Below, one piece after another: positions 5,936-5,967 of a stretch of 5,967 nt of DNA (the stretch's first letter is position 1; each line of letters starts with the position of its first letter). The stretch is taken from the NCBI GenBank assembly GCA_946886245.1, contig CAMPIF010000293.1:1-5967 (forward strand), written 5' to 3'. Position numbers and translations under genes: made by a program. Below the pieces are notes generated by a model. It had not been told where the DNA came from. It saw nothing but the letters and a program-made list of their open reading frames with translations, and ran no database searches. The DNA comes from Ectopseudomonas composti. Lineage in GTDB: Bacteria > Pseudomonadota > Gammaproteobacteria > Pseudomonadales > Pseudomonadaceae.

Positions 5936-5967
5936 TCAGATGTGCAGGATGAATTCGCGTACCAGCT
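5936..5967 (-). CDS. ypjD: 3' end of a ypjD/CcsA-like cytochrome c assembly family gene (partial)
   Basis: The minus strand encodes a C-terminus ending in LVREFILHI and a TGA at 5936-5938. The ending resembles the C-terminal tail of YpjD-type membrane proteins of the cytochrome c assembly (CcsA/HemX-like) family, and in E. coli ypjD lies directly upstream of yfjD, as here. Only nine full codons and the stop are present, so the identity rests mainly on context. The gap to the CorC-type start is ten nucleotides, which suggests one transcript. Confidence 0.55.
   Translation of the reverse strand, partial: LVREFILHI

Noticed and set aside
1..5967. Defence island, toxin-antitoxin, prophage or mobile element
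   Set aside because: Every gene with a visible motif belongs to a housekeeping or envelope family, composition is uniform, and there are no transposase, integrase, terminal repeat or spacer-repeat patterns.

Overview
The window is GC-rich, densely packed chromosomal DNA that reads as a gammaproteobacterial housekeeping region, most likely from Pseudomonas. The evidence is uniform high-GC codon use in every gene, the protein families present, and a gene order I recall (unchecked) as similar to P. aeruginosa around purT. I see no insertion sequence, phage gene, tRNA, rRNA, CRISPR array or compositional break that would suggest acquired DNA.

Layout: bases 1-54 hold the last 17 codons of an unidentified plus-strand gene, followed by a short GC hairpin. 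A minus-strand pair follows, read from 1239 down to 163: a zinc-ribbon Nudix hydrolase, then an exported L,D-transpeptidase-like protein 18 nt downstream. A 143-nt divergent intergenic region (1240-1382) carries repeated GGCCGGC motifs and weak promoter candidates for both directions. From 1383 to 4667 lies a tight plus-strand cluster: a CoA pyrophosphatase-type Nudix hydrolase, a gamma-carbonic anhydrase-family protein, a small DUF1289 four-cysteine protein, purT, and a membrane-anchored SGNH hydrolase. All gaps are 21 nt or less, and two of the junctions overlap. This cluster converges on a minus-strand CorC/HlyC (CNNM-type) membrane protein, with the two 3' ends overlapping by 29 nt. The CorC-type gene is preceded on its own strand by the 3' end of a gene resembling ypjD (cytochrome c assembly-like).

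How they may fit together: PurT makes formyl-GAR from formate and ATP in purine synthesis. The two Nudix enzymes probably hydrolyse nucleotide-linked metabolites or cofactors, and the carbonic anhydrase-like protein may concern bicarbonate. These are plausible housekeeping partners, but the sequence does not prove a common pathway. The L,D-transpeptidase and SGNH proteins act at or near the cell envelope.

I did not find a clear new multi-gene system. The most interesting observations are the 29-nt tail-to-tail overlap with a strong 23-bp palindrome just past it inside the CorC-type gene, the carbonic anhydrase/DUF1289/purT coupling, the REP-like GGCCGGC cluster in the divergent promoter region, the uncertain topology of the SGNH protein, and catalytic-motif deviations in three enzymes.
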